Assembly (NCBI GenBank): GCA_034440615.1
Contig: JAOTOM010005144.1
Location: 1,135,706-1,199,705 of the forward strand
Source: Ashinkailepas kermadecensis
Taxonomy: Eukaryota; Arthropoda; Thecostraca; Neolepadidae
Direction: 5' to 3'
Length of the DNA: 64,000 nucleotides
Shown: one piece after another, positions 33,271 to 44,639 of the stretch
Layout of the letters: every line of letters starts with the position of its first letter
Numbering within the stretch: the stretch's first letter is position 1
Notes under the pieces: model-generated
The model's database searches: none
Told to the model about the DNA's origin: nothing
What the model saw: only the letters and a program-made list of their open reading frames with translations
Made by a program: the position numbers and the translations under genes

Positions 33271-33719
33271 AGAGTGTCTGGTAGAAACATCTTGTCATGG
33301 CCCTACGCCCGCGCGCGCACAGATGACAAACAATTGCCGGCCCCTCGCGCCCCCGTGTCCCAGGTCCTAACAGGCTGCGGACTGCTGACTGGCAGGCGGC
33401 GGTCCATAAAAGGCACTTCCCACCATATTTGGAGAGTGGAAGGTATCATTTTTTGTTGGAAGTGATCAACGTGGTGCTGTTTGGTCGGCCAGTACCATGT
33501 CCTGCCAGAGAACCATGTCGCATTTAACTGGACGTAGGCCTTATTTCGTGCAAGGAGCTTACACTCGCCGTGCTTGCTGCTGGCCGGCGAACTCGATAGC
33601 GCGTCAGTTTGAGGTCCAGGCTCTTGAAGCGAAGCAGCTTGTCAATCAGCATGATGATCCTCAGGATCAGATGGTTCTGGCGCAGGCAGAACTTGTAGCT
33701 GGCGGCGAACTGGTGGCGA
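33271..33719. other. Unassigned sequence before the 51-bp repeats
   Basis: GC-richer than the satellite to its left. A 79-codon open frame (33497-33736) and a 'ccataaaaggcac' TATA-like string (33403) are visible, but no family is recognised. Confidence 0.35.
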
Positions 33720-34003
33720 ACTTGTGGTGCCGGTGAGGAACGGCAGGTGGGCGGCTGGGCATCAGTACCGACTAGCTGGCGGCGAACTGGTGGCGAACTT
33801 GTGGTGCCGGTGAGGAACGGCAGGTGGGCGGCTGGGCATCAGTACCAACTTGTGGTGCCGGTGAGGAACGGCAGGTGGGCGGCTGGGCATCAGTACCAAC
33901 TTGTGGTGCCGGTGAGGAACGGCAGGTGGGCGGCTGGGCATCAGTACCAACTTGTGGTGCCGGTGAGGAACGGCAGGTGGGCGGCTGGGCATCAGTACCG
34001 ACC
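33720..34003. repeat. 51-bp tandem repeat
   Basis: 'cttgtggtgccggtgaggaa' recurs at 33721, 33798, 33849, 33900 and 33951; the last spacings are exactly 51 bp. The first unit is longer because of an inserted 'ctagctggcggcgaactggt' stretch. Confidence 0.9.
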
Positions 34004-34667
34004 TCAACAGCGTGGCCGTGGCCGTGGCCGCAGCGAGCGTCCATGTCAGCGCACACTGGAGCACGACCAACGATGCTCAAACGTACTCACCAGCTCTACA
34101 GCGTGGCCGTGGCTGCAGCGAGCGTCCACGTCAGCGCGCACTGGAGCACGACCAACGATGCTCAAACGTACTCACCAGCTCTACAGCTGCAGCTCGTCGC
34201 GCTCAAACCCTGGTCTGGCGCACAATCTGGCACCAGCTGGAGGAAAGCTGTTGGCAACAACTGCGGCTACGCTGTTGCTCGAGCATAATATCACTGTATC
34301 TCCAATGGATAAGGAAGTATTGAACGCTGAGCTCTCCTGCAGCTGCTATTGCCCTGGGAGGGTTGTGAGGACGACGGGCGCTGAAACCTCTGGGGGACAA
34401 TGGGATGTGTATTGCTTTCTCTGTTCCTTCGTCCCAGGTCTGGAAGAAAAGAAACACAAGCTTACTTGGGAAATGAACCGCCCACAAAGGGTACATATTC
34501 ATGTGGCTCCTCTCGACAACATGGGGCTCCTCAATTGCTTGCCTGTTGGATCCCCCCATTACACTTTTTCCTCAGCCCCGAAGAGCATGTCGCAGCGAAA
34601 TAAACATTGCTTGTCTGAGCCTCGACTTTTTGCACACATTTTGACACCAATAATTTTGCAGTTATGA
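33747..34667 (+). CDS. Unrecognised ORF spanning tandem repeats
   Basis: A 306-codon open frame. Its first third is the 51-bp repeat (17 codons per unit, GAGxERQVGGWASVPT-like in one frame). A ~90-bp duplication follows ('cagcgtggccgtggc' at 34009 and 34099). The C-terminal ~130 residues are not repetitive and include several Cys (CSCYCPGRVVR, VYCFLCSF), but I recognise no domain. An AATAAA lies near the 3' end (34600). It may be an open frame maintained by the repeat period, or a decayed element. Confidence 0.25.
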   Translation: MGGWASVPTSWRRTGGELVVPVRNGRWAAGHQYQLVVPVRNGRWAAGHQYQLVVPVRNGRWAAGHQYQLVVPVRNGRWAAGHQYRPQQRGRGRGRSERPCQRTLEHDQRCSNVLTSSTAWPWLQRASTSARTGARPTMLKRTHQLYSCSSSRSNPGLAHNLAPAGGKLLATTAATLLLEHNITVSPMDKEVLNAELSCSCYCPGRVVRTTGAETSGGQWDVYCFLCSFVPGLEEKKHKLTWEMNRPQRVHIHVAPLDNMGLLNCLPVGSPHYTFSSAPKSMSQRNKHCLSEPRLFAHILTPIILQL

Positions 34668-35168
34668 CAAGTCATTGAAATATAACGTCCATGGTCCCCA
34701 AACAAAAACCGCCGATATTAAAAAAAAACATTAACCAGACTCCATAACCGAAACTATTATAGCCTTGTTGTTACCGACACCACCAGCTTCCTTGGACATG
34801 GTCGACTGCTCTGATAAGTGGAAACGTCATTGACTGTTCATATTCAGGTAGTGATAGTTTACGCCAACACAAAATTCGCCTTGGGGGTTGCTAGCATCGG
34901 CACACAAATGGTTCAAAAATAGCTCCGAAAATAAACGCGACAAAAAATGACTTCATCTTTCTTGACAGTAAATAGTACGTGAAAAAACAAAATGCACCCT
35001 CTAATTTCACTTTTGTCTGGCAGTTTTAACTCTTCCGATGAAATACAGATAGTAGGCTTCGCACTAGACATATCATTGACCTGGGATCAGCACGTGTAGC
35101 TGTTTCGGTGCTACAGCATCCTCATTCATTTGAACATATTTCGACGCCACTCTGCCAATAAAGGCATC
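34668..35168. other. Nothing recognised
   Basis: AT-rich single-copy-looking sequence with no ORF, RNA gene or repeat that I can support. Confidence 0.5.
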
Positions 35169-35290
35169 ATGAGTATCATGAAGGCCCATGAGTATCATGA
35201 AGGCCCATGAGTATCATGAAGGCCCATGAGTATCATGAAGGCCCATGAGTATCATGAAGGCACCATGAGTATCATGAAGGCCCATGAGTT
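35169..35290. repeat. 19-bp tandem repeat (6+ copies)
   Basis: Unit ATGAGTATCATGAAGGCCC starting at 35169, 35188, 35207, 35226, 35245 and 35265, with one 20-bp step. Confidence 0.93.
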
Positions 35291-37900
35291 TTCTCACATC
35301 ATCGATTGCTTGCCTGTCACAAAAACACAAACAAACGTAGTAGTCGGAGCACCCACAGCTAAGAAATGAAAATATACTCAACATTTCGAAACAAGATGTA
35401 AGCGTTAGTACACCTTTTTGCGTCCAATTTCGCCGCCTGTGCATCAATTCCAGCGATAAACCCATCCATTTTCGACAGTTCGGCATAGCGCATCCAATTT
35501 ACAAATCACAGCTCTACCTTCGGCCCAGCAGCATTCATTTTGGTACTAGTGCAACCTATTTCGGCAGAACTGCATTTGAATTCAGATTTGCAGTTAATAT
35601 TTTGGCATGCGTGGATAACTCAGTGAAAGTGCGATGATTTTCGGCGGAGTGGAAGCATGTTCGACGCGGAAAATACTCCGCTATGATACCTGTTGATGAT
35701 AAACGATATGCTAAGCAGTCATGTTGAGATGTAGATGATGACTGGATATTAAGGGACATGAAAATTGCTAATTTGCAGGGTTAAGTAATGTCACCTCGAA
35801 GGGCATTTTCTGATCAAACATGCGAGGTCAATTAGGGGAGCCGCAATCAGGATCCAACAGGTTAAGCGTGAAAACGCTGCTCTTGGACCACTCAGTGAGA
35901 CCGGACATGGCTGGAAAGCACCTTTCTGACGCATAACTTATGCATAATAATAAATATATAATTCTTCAAATGTTATTCAGTAGAATAGAGTAAACAATCT
36001 ATTGGAGAAGTAATGAGAAAACTAAATGACTCGCGCCGACCGCATACCGAACTCTGCCGATGGCCAGCCATGCTCCCCGCGGAAACATCTTGGATTTATC
36101 CGGTGGTGATGCACGCACTGGCATACGTGCACGCCACAATCGCTCCCTCCGGACCTAGCATTCGACGTTGTCGAGGACGGTCAGCTGCCACTGTGACCGC
36201 TGACCCACTCTTGCCCCGACATCGATTTGAAGCTCCCTACGACAGCAGCCTCCGAGCGGCGAGACCTTCCTCGACTCCCGCGCATACGGGGTTCGGACCT
36301 TGCTTCGACTTGCTTCTCACTGTTCACGAAGAACAGCACCCTGTGGCAGCCCGGATTATATGGTAGTTAAGCCAAATACTCCAAATACTGCAGTCGTAGT
36401 TGAAGAGGGCAGTGGACAGCTCACCAGACACCGGGTGACGACGCATGGTGGCGAGGGTGTAACTATCGAACACCGAGACGTCTTCAATACGGTGTTCTTT
36501 TGCGCTGGTAGTTTAACTTCAACAGGTGCGCATCAGTGGTCACGTCGAGGAGCCAGTTGTTGCTTCCAGTTGATGTCAAACTATCTGAAGTTACAACAAT
36601 ATCGCCGATAGTCCACCACAGTGGCATTTTGATAGCAAAAGAGTCATTCGGCTGAACAGGCATTATAATGTCAGGATTCCATTCTACAGCATCGTCAGTG
36701 TCGTCATTGATGTGGTCGGCAGCATTTGGGCGTCATCAGTATAATGGGCAGGTATTTTTTAAAGTGCTGTACCCACAGCGTATTTCTTTTTTCGATCTTT
36801 TTCCCCACTTCTCTTCTTCATCCAGCGACGTTGGCGTTCCTTGCCGCCGATGTGCGGTCTCGCCCCACTATGCAGGCATTTTAATTCGAGCAGACATGTG
36901 TATTGTAGCAAAGTTGGTTTTGGAGCGTCTTAATCCCATAAATTCAGCCCCCTCCCCACAGTTCGACTGGCGCGGTTGTAACAATGTTAGATGTAACTAT
37001 ACCGTTCGGCACTCGTTCGAGAATGCGCCGTTGTATAACGCCGCGTGACGCGTGAGTCATGCCACCACTGTCGACGTCCGGCTGGACACGTCTTAATGCA
37101 TGTTATGACTTACGGCCGATAATTGAGCCACCGAGACGACTGCAACCTGACTAGGCTGCTCACGTGTCGACGCCAGGCCGACGCGGGCCTGGACGAAAGT
37201 GTTGAGACAGCACCGTTTCCCACGGAGGGACCGTTGTGCTGAGATCAGAGGTGTCTCTGAGATAGACAGCGCACCCGCCTGCAGTACGGTGCGCGGAGTT
37301 CAGAGCGAGCCTTTGTTCTCTAGTGGCATGAGTAACCCCACTGGTCTGTGGCGCCGTCAGTCAGGTGACTATGACGAATTGCGAGCTGGTCACGTGGTAC
37401 GGGCGTTGTTGCCTGTGGCTACTTAGAGCCTCAGCCGGGAGGGGACGCTCTCACTCTCTGGTCGACAAACGTACGTCGTGGACGGACGCCACTCGCGGGC
37501 GGCCTGGCCCGCCGCCTAGCCCGCCCTGGCTCACCATATTAAGGTACCGAGGTACGTCGCGACTCTGCCTGAGAGTCGCTACGTCTGTTGAGATGTAGAT
37601 CGAAGGTGAAACTGTTGCTCTGTCTGTCAAGCTGATCGAATCACCATTAATGTCTAATCTTCGTGGCCATTTATCTGTTGACTAATTTGCACAATATAGA
37701 AGTGCTGGCTTTGGAAGTGCTTGTCAAGAGGTGTGCAGATCAGAGCTCTGAGATGGAAGTCAGAGCCATTGTTGAAAACATAACCGGGGTCTTAAATATC
37801 GCAAACGCTGAGGTACCCTAGACTAATCCACAAGCCGAAAATGAAGGTTTACCCCAGTACAGGAGGGGGCGAAAAACTTCTCTACAGTATCATAGCACGA
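35291..37900. other. Unassigned intergenic sequence
   Basis: Several short open frames (for example 36013-36366 and 36668-37048) without recognisable domains. GC-rich around 37030-37560. No mobile element end or RNA gene is recognised. Confidence 0.4.
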
Positions 37901-39300
37901 ACGAGTCACAAGCGAGCAGTTTTTTTTGCCGCCCATGATGTTAGTCTCGACAGTCTTAAAAGCAGATTATACGGCTTCATTTCAGCAGTTTTGCAGAGGC
38001 AGGGGGCGCAGCTCCAGAAAGGAGCCATCGACGTCTGTGTCGTCAAGAGCTGCTTCATCATTTGCGGATAGCAAAATCAATTCGGCTTCGTCCCGTGCAC
38101 CTCAGTTCCTCCCCATTCTGGTACCGATTTAGCCACATTTGCAAGATGGACGCCGGAGGGTGTCGTCTCCCGGAGTGCTTTTTTTCTTGATGGGGCTGTC
38201 GGCACGGGACAGCTGACACATCATCGTCCCCCTCGTCATCGTCGCTCTCCCAGCACCATGTGATTGCAAGGGCTCCTCCAGGACGGTTGAGTAGGCTAAG
38301 CGACATATCTCTGAACCGCGTCGTCATTGTTTCAATATCGGCGGAGTCAAACAGCTTGGTTAGTAGCCACATGTATGCTCGTCGAACTTTTTGTGATTGA
38401 AGTGAGTCTTGAGCAATACAGAAAACCCCTTCACAATATGGGCTCTGTACAAAGCTAATGGAATGCACCCCAGCTCAGTTTTGTTAATGAAGCAACTCCC
38501 AACATTTGTCCAAACACATTTTCAAGTTTGCTTTATTCATGGAAAGCATACCTGCCTTGATGATGGCCTTGGTGAAATTTGTGCCAATTTAAGGCGGAGG
38601 GAAATCTTTTGCTGCGACTCGTCGATCCGATTGATTTACATGGCTGAGAAAGTGGCTGATAGCCGAGTGCGCGAATTTGATAGCATAATGGCTAGTGAGC
38701 AGGATAGCCACCTACGGCGAGGTCGGCCATTGCATCAGCATAATCCTCCGCGCCGGACGAATAGCTTGATGTCACGATTTGCTGTTGGTATGTCCTTCAC
38801 ATCTGAAGTAGCTTGCACAGTTGGTAAATTTACACGTAGCACATGCTCTCGCGTAGTGACCAACCTTCTTGGAATCTTGCTTTTTGATTCGATAGCCTCT
38901 TAAGGAGAGCACGCATGATAGGTTAACGTGCTTTCCAATGTGCTACGCCATAGCAATGGTCCATTCTCGTGGAAGCTTTTTACCAGATTTTGTAAGCATG
39001 TCTGCCCATTCCTCAACGGTGAGCGAAGCTTGAAGCAAGCCTTCGTCGTTGTCTTCGCTGTCTGCATTGCTCAATTTTTATTTTCCCTCAGACTCGCCAG
39101 CTTCTTCGTGCCAGCATTCCTCCCCCGGTCTGGTTCAGCTCCCGACATCCCCCGTTTCTTCCTCCGGTCGACCAGGTGCCTCCGAGGCCTCGATCGTCTC
39201 CTGGTCTTATCCAGCTACCGATACCGCTCCTCGTGTCTTCTTCCTACAAGGTACCTCTTCGAGGCCCCGTTCTTCTCCAGGGCCCAGTTCCATGAAAATC
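37901..39300 (-). pseudogene. Possible decayed coding region, minus strand
   Basis: Read on the minus strand, there are protein-like stretches broken by stops: DNDEGLLQASLTVEEWADML at about 39050-38990, a KIPRRLVTTREHVLRVNLPT-like piece near 38870-38810, and a 136-codon ORF (38058-38468) with an acidic ESDDDEGDDD run. I cannot assign them to a family. It could be a decayed transposon gene or a host pseudogene; some stretches could also be chance. Confidence 0.25.
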
Positions 39301-39565
39301 CAGAACATTTCAAAGCTCAGACATGTAGAACTAAGAATTTTACATGTGCAATCTCATGAAATTCAAGACTTCTTAGTTTCAAATATCTTACTTTTGGGAA
39401 AGTTCTTAAATTCTGCATATAGATGTACATGTGCACACAGACCTCATTGTGCGTATTTATAAAATAATACGCACACGGGAGTAAAATCGCTTCTGATTTG
39501 CATGGCGCGTGCATATAATATACAACTGATGGTCATGCATAAAAATGCATTAAACAAGATATTCT

Positions 39566-40880
39566 GTTAGGCGTCAGACACAATGTTAATACGGACATCG
39601 CGGGATCTCCAGTAAAGAAAGAAAACAGGTAGGTTCTTGATGCCATTCAAGAACTCTGAAATATGCGCCCGCGACAAGCGCGCCCGGATGCTCACTAGTG
39701 TGTGCGGGAAGAATATAGTTACAATTTATGGGACTCTACCTCCGTAAAATATGATGCGTAGTGCATTTATGAAAGTTAGCTTGCCTTCAGACGCTTGCCT
39801 TCGCGTATTGTCTTCTGGAATTATTTTCCACCATAGACGGCGGGCTGCCGGCGCGGCAGTGACGCCTGCGGCCCTCGGCTCGTCTCCGACCGCCCGCCAT
39901 TCATAACATGGCGGGGCGCGTAACCATACCCTGAATGTTAATGGTCCCCAACGCCAGAGTTGCATTACAGCGAAGTTCTTCGATTTGTGGACATTCATCG
40001 TCTGTTGTGCTGATAATGCGGCAAACAATTAAAAATTCGTGCATAGATCACTGATGGCCTTATTTTTTGAGGGTCCAAATCCCAAACATAATTTTTCATG
40101 ATCGTAACTGAACTTAACGTTCGACGAATTCATAGCATTATAGCACAGTGCTGCGACTTTTTAAAATTCCTCGCCCGTTTATCTGATATCGGGGCAAACA
40201 ATTATAAATTCGTGGATGCGGAACCCACGACTAGGACCGCCGCCAGGGTCGCTAGTTATCGATTATAAGATCAAATGGATACGTTTTTGTAAAAGTGTCT
40301 TACTGGGGTGATCAACTTCAGATGTTTTTCTTTACATGTTTCGTATTCCGGATGTCCTTGCGCAAAAATTGGTGTCGGCATTATGGGGTTCAAAGTAGTA
40401 CGTCGTCAACCCACTGATGTTGCAAATTGTATCAATGATGGCATTGTTTTGGGGGTCCAAATCCCGAACCGAATTTTTCAACAACCGGACCGCAACTGAG
40501 CTTAATGTTCGCCGAATTCATGACATTATAATGCAGCGCTGCGACCTTTTGAGATTCGTGGTCCGTTTTCTTGATATTGCGGCAAGCAATTACAAATTCG
40601 TGGAGTGATCAATGACGGCATTGTTTTGGGGGTCGAAATCTCGAACCGAATTTTTCAACAAAATGACCGCAACTTTGCTTAATGGTCGCCGAATTCATGA
40701 TATTATAAGGCAGTGCTGCGACTTATTTAGATTCGTGATCCGTTTTCTTGATATCGCGGCAAACAAGTACAAATTCGTGAATGGATCAATGACGGCATTA
40801 TTTTGGGGGTCCAAATCACAAAGCTAATTTTTCAAACAAAATGATCGCAACTAAGCTTAACTTTCGCCGAATTCATGTCG
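39566..40880. mobile_element. TIR element copy B, inverted relative to copy A
   Basis: Starts with GTTAGGCGTC (39566-39575). The first ~420 bp is a diverged inverted copy of 20370-20814 (shared 'agtaaagaaagaaaacagg', 'gttcttga', 'cataacatggcggggcgcg' and 'accattaacattcaggg'). It continues into 177-bp tandem repeats (40020-40880) with sequence unlike those of copy A. No opposite TIR was found, so the right limit is uncertain. Confidence 0.62.
40020..40880. repeat. 177-bp tandem repeat (copy B)
   Basis: 'gcattgttttgggggtc' or variants start at 40441, 40618 and 40795, exactly 177 bp apart. An earlier, diverged unit lies at about 40020-40220 and is separated by an unrelated ~200-bp stretch. Units contain 'cgccgaattcatgacattat' and 'gcagtgctgcgacttttt'. 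Confidence 0.88.
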
Positions 40881-43800
40881 TTGCAACTGTAGGGGTGGCG
40901 GTTCTGCCGTCGGTGGGGTGTCGGGGTATTGGCTTCGGTGGTTTGGCGGGTGTGTCTGGGGAAGCTACGTGTGTGGGTCTAGCTGTGCTGGGAATGTGTG
41001 CGGTGTACAATGGGTGTGTGTGAAAAGGGTATCTGTGTGTGATAGTGAGGCCAACCGAGCCTTAGGTGAAACTGTTCTGATTGATGATTGAGGCTTCTGA
41101 ACAATTTGGGCTTTATTTTTAACTGATACTGCACTTCAACACGGCTGAACATGAGCTGACTCTAGACTTAGGTAGGGCTGAATAAAGCTGAGCTAAATCA
41201 CTCCTTTGCTGATGGTACATGTGTCAAGGATGTGTTGTGCTGTGTTTCTCCGCCACCTCCACCACACATTCCCCAAACCCCAGCCGGCTTGATGTTGTTT
41301 GAGCTACCGTCCCTAACACGAATTTATATGTGTGCGAGGTCAAAGTTTTGGGAACACCATATAGGTAAGTGAGTGCGTCTAGCCAAATTAGAAAGATTAC
41401 GTTGTATTTAGAAAAGTAATGATAAGGCAATTTGCCCTTGGTTACAATGAAATGTTCCGAGATGGGACTTTTGGATGCTAATAGTAGTATAATTTTGTGC
41501 AATGTCCCGCACGAAATAGGTGCCTGTGATTGAGCCCCAAGCGGCTTCCGCTGGTCCTTAAAGCTACCTAACACACATTCATTCTCCTCATTCACTTCAC
41601 ATTCGTTCGTCCCATTCATTCTTTCCTTATTAATTAATGAAATGCTTGGTCCCCAAATTTGACTCCCTCCCCCCTTTCAGCGGTACACAAACACATATAT
41701 CGACGGACCATTGCTCTTTTGTGGTATATTGGCCGAATATGTAAATCTTCCACTGCCATCATAGGTGGTCTCGCCATTATGGACAGTGTTCCTCGCCTGG
41801 ATGAAGGCTTAACTGCCAAGAGGGGGCTCATCGAACTGGCTCCGAGGGCTTATACAAGTGCTCTGGTATCTTTGACTGACATACCCTAGCTTTTAATAAA
41901 AGGTCGGTGCCGCGCCGGGCCTTCTCCGCCGTATACTGATACTGTGCGACCAGGTGAACGTACTCACGAGCGGGCACGGATCCCTACCACGTTGGGCACG
42001 TCCCCTGGCCGTCTTTATAACCTAGCCTGCCCTACCCTTTCAGCCTCGGGACTTATGGCACGCCAAACCCGTCCGAACGTTCCCCCCCCCGCCCCGAAAG
42101 GCTCACGGCTCCGTGCCGAAACGTATAGCGAACGGGGGGGCGGACTCACGACCGTGCAGGGTTTTGCCTTAACCTAGTGTTTGGCGCTAAACTCGACGGA
42201 CGCAAGGTGGAGCTCGACAGCCCATCCGACCTTGCATACTGTGCCCGCCCCCAGCTGTACCACTGGATCAGAGGCCAGCGGGCTTTTGCAGTCAAAGAAC
42301 CAGAGCATGCGCTTAATGCCCACAAAGTATACAGTCATCGCACCCCTTCTCGCAATTGGACATCATCCAAACGCAGATCATATATATTTATAAACAACAT
42401 TACTATTCTAGTCAAGTTAAAATTGGCTTTCACACTCATTACCCTTACCCGAGAACATTCAGTTCATAGGAGAACGGCTGGCAGGTCGACTGCTCGCTTA
42501 TATGTGGATTTACTTTATACGGCAAATTAATCTCGAGCAAACATCAAACATCATGTGAACATCATCCCTTGTGTTCACGCAAAGTGCAAACGGTACTGTC
42601 TACACCCCTTTGTCGGCTGTTGATCACCCGGTCAAAGCGAAAACGCGACGCGCGCCCCTCAGCGCCCGAGGCACAGCCGCCATTTTCGGTCTGGATGTAA
42701 ATACACTCTTCTCCACCCACCTGAGCGCCGAGGTATTTACTATGCTGCCGGTCCTGGGAGGGTCGTATTCCTTACGCCATTCATTGACGTTACCCCCCCC
42801 CCCCCCCCGGAGAGTCGGTTACTCGGTCATTGGCTTGTAACCCCAATGCCATCTGATTTAAATATCCATGGCCCTCCCTCCACTTGATTGCCGACGTGTT
42901 TACTATGTTTCCGGTCGGGAAGGTCGTATTCCTGTCACCGCTAATCCCGCCCGGCAACTGCTCCGTGTCGGCTTAAGCCACCACAGAATCTCTATGCATA
43001 ATCTAATATATTTACATTTATATACACCACATCACATTACGCCCACGCACTTCTTACACACACACTACTCGCCATCCCAATCCTCGTACGCCACGCAATC
43101 CCTCCGCGACACACTCCCTCCACACCGAATTTATCCTATGTGGTCCCTCCCATTAAAACAGGTCGCCCCTTTCAGTAAGTGAACGCCGTTTAGAGGACAG
43201 AAGCTGGGTGATAGAACTTAGGTTGGTTCGGAAAGGTTTGGGGGAAGAGGAAGACATGTCAGACGTATGACACTCACATGCCCGACGGACGTCGCCTCCA
43301 GCCGTCGTCACTCTCCGCCGCCCGGCACTTCATGTCACGTCTGCCTCCATGAGTGTGAGAGTCCGTGAGGTGAGAGTGAGAGAGAGCGATCTTCCGAGAG
43401 CGAGAGGGTGTGTCCTGTCTGAGGACGTCCGCCTGTGTGTCCCTTTTTTCGGCCGGTCTTTCAGTTTCGTTCCAGTTTCGGAAGCCCCGCCTCTTCTATC
43501 CCCTGGCCACTCCCAGGGCTTCGTATTGTGCGCCTGTTTTGGATTGGTGGAAGTGCAGTTTCTTTGTCTTAGGCCGGGTCTGTTGTGAAGCCGTCTGGTG
43601 CCGCCAGGATGGTCTGCCGGGTCTTGTCTCTCAGCCGACGGTGTTCCAGATCTGGGTCACCGACCCGTCTGTAGGTCTGGATCTGCGTGTTTACGCACAT
43701 GGCCAGCTGGACGCGGAGGGGAGGGTGCCAGATGATTACCCTGGTTCGCCGTTAGTTGTTGTTCCCCGATGCCACCTTTGAAGATTTGACGTCCGTACCT

Positions 43801-43904
43801 CTGGAGTTCGTCTGCGCTTGAGAAGAGGTCCCTTTGTCTTCGATCAGTAGTCATGGGAAGCGCAGAACGCTGTCCAACGTCGTCCCCCGGTTTCTACGTT
43901 TTCG
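40881..43904. other. Unassigned intergenic sequence
   Basis: No gene is recognised. A 131-codon minus-strand ORF (41224-41619) has no known motif. A possible ~160-bp imperfect duplication is visible: 'gccgaggtatttactatgct' at 42729 resembles 'gccgacgtgtttactatgtt' at 42891, both followed by 'gtcgtattcc'. Poly-C runs occur near 42795 and 42080. GC-rich and TG-rich stretches occur around 43260-43850. Confidence 0.4.
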
Positions 43905-44005
43905 AAAAGTAACAAAATGTAAACCTGCTTACACAACGCAGTGCTGCGACTTGTTTACATTTATTGCACGGTTTCTTGGTATTGTTGAATTTATGACAAC
44001 GTTTT
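43905..44005. repeat. Stray fragment of the 177-bp repeat (copy B type)
   Basis: 'gcagtgctgcgacttgttta' and 'cggtttcttggtatt' match the core of the 40441-40880 units. It lies directly next to the 3' end of LINE copy 3. Confidence 0.55.
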
Positions 44006-44639
44006 TTGTTTGTTTTTTTCCCTAAATCTTTAGCTGAGAAAAAGTGCCATTTGCTAGAGATTGTTACGTTAAAGAAGGAATTACGTTAATCCGGCTTATG
44101 TGACATCCGGTTATATCAATTAGGCAAGAAATGAGAGACGCCGTCAAACAACAAACATGGCGAAGAGGGACGGTACATACATGGTAAACAGGTACATGTT
44201 CATACATACATACATACATACAATCATAACAATGGAAGGACATTTGGAGGGTGGACAGCTTCACAGCCTACGGAGAGGCTCCACTGCCCACCTGAGACCT
44301 GAAGCGAAGCGAAGCAGAGGCCTGGCACCCAGAGCGAGTCGTGGGATTCAGGCCCGACCTTGTATGTGTCGGTGTATGTTAAGTTAAAGCTTGGAAACCC
44401 CTAAAAAGGGAAAAACCAAGCTTGGAAAACCCGTAGGTAAAAACCAAGCGCAGTTTAAGAGGAAATCCGTCCGTTTTGGCCAAATTGGATCGGTTCCTGT
44501 CTACCTAGTGTGAGATAACCTATATGTATGTGTTTTGCGACGTCGGAGAGGAACAGGTATGGAGCGGAGTCATACAGCCAGTGAGGAGTGTAGCGCGTGT
44601 CATATAACTTTTAACTTCACATCATACTTGCTTGGATCA

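Noticed and set aside
44157..44387. Plus-strand ORF of 76 codons
   Set aside because: Antisense to the 3' UTR of LINE copy 3 and driven by a CATA microsatellite.
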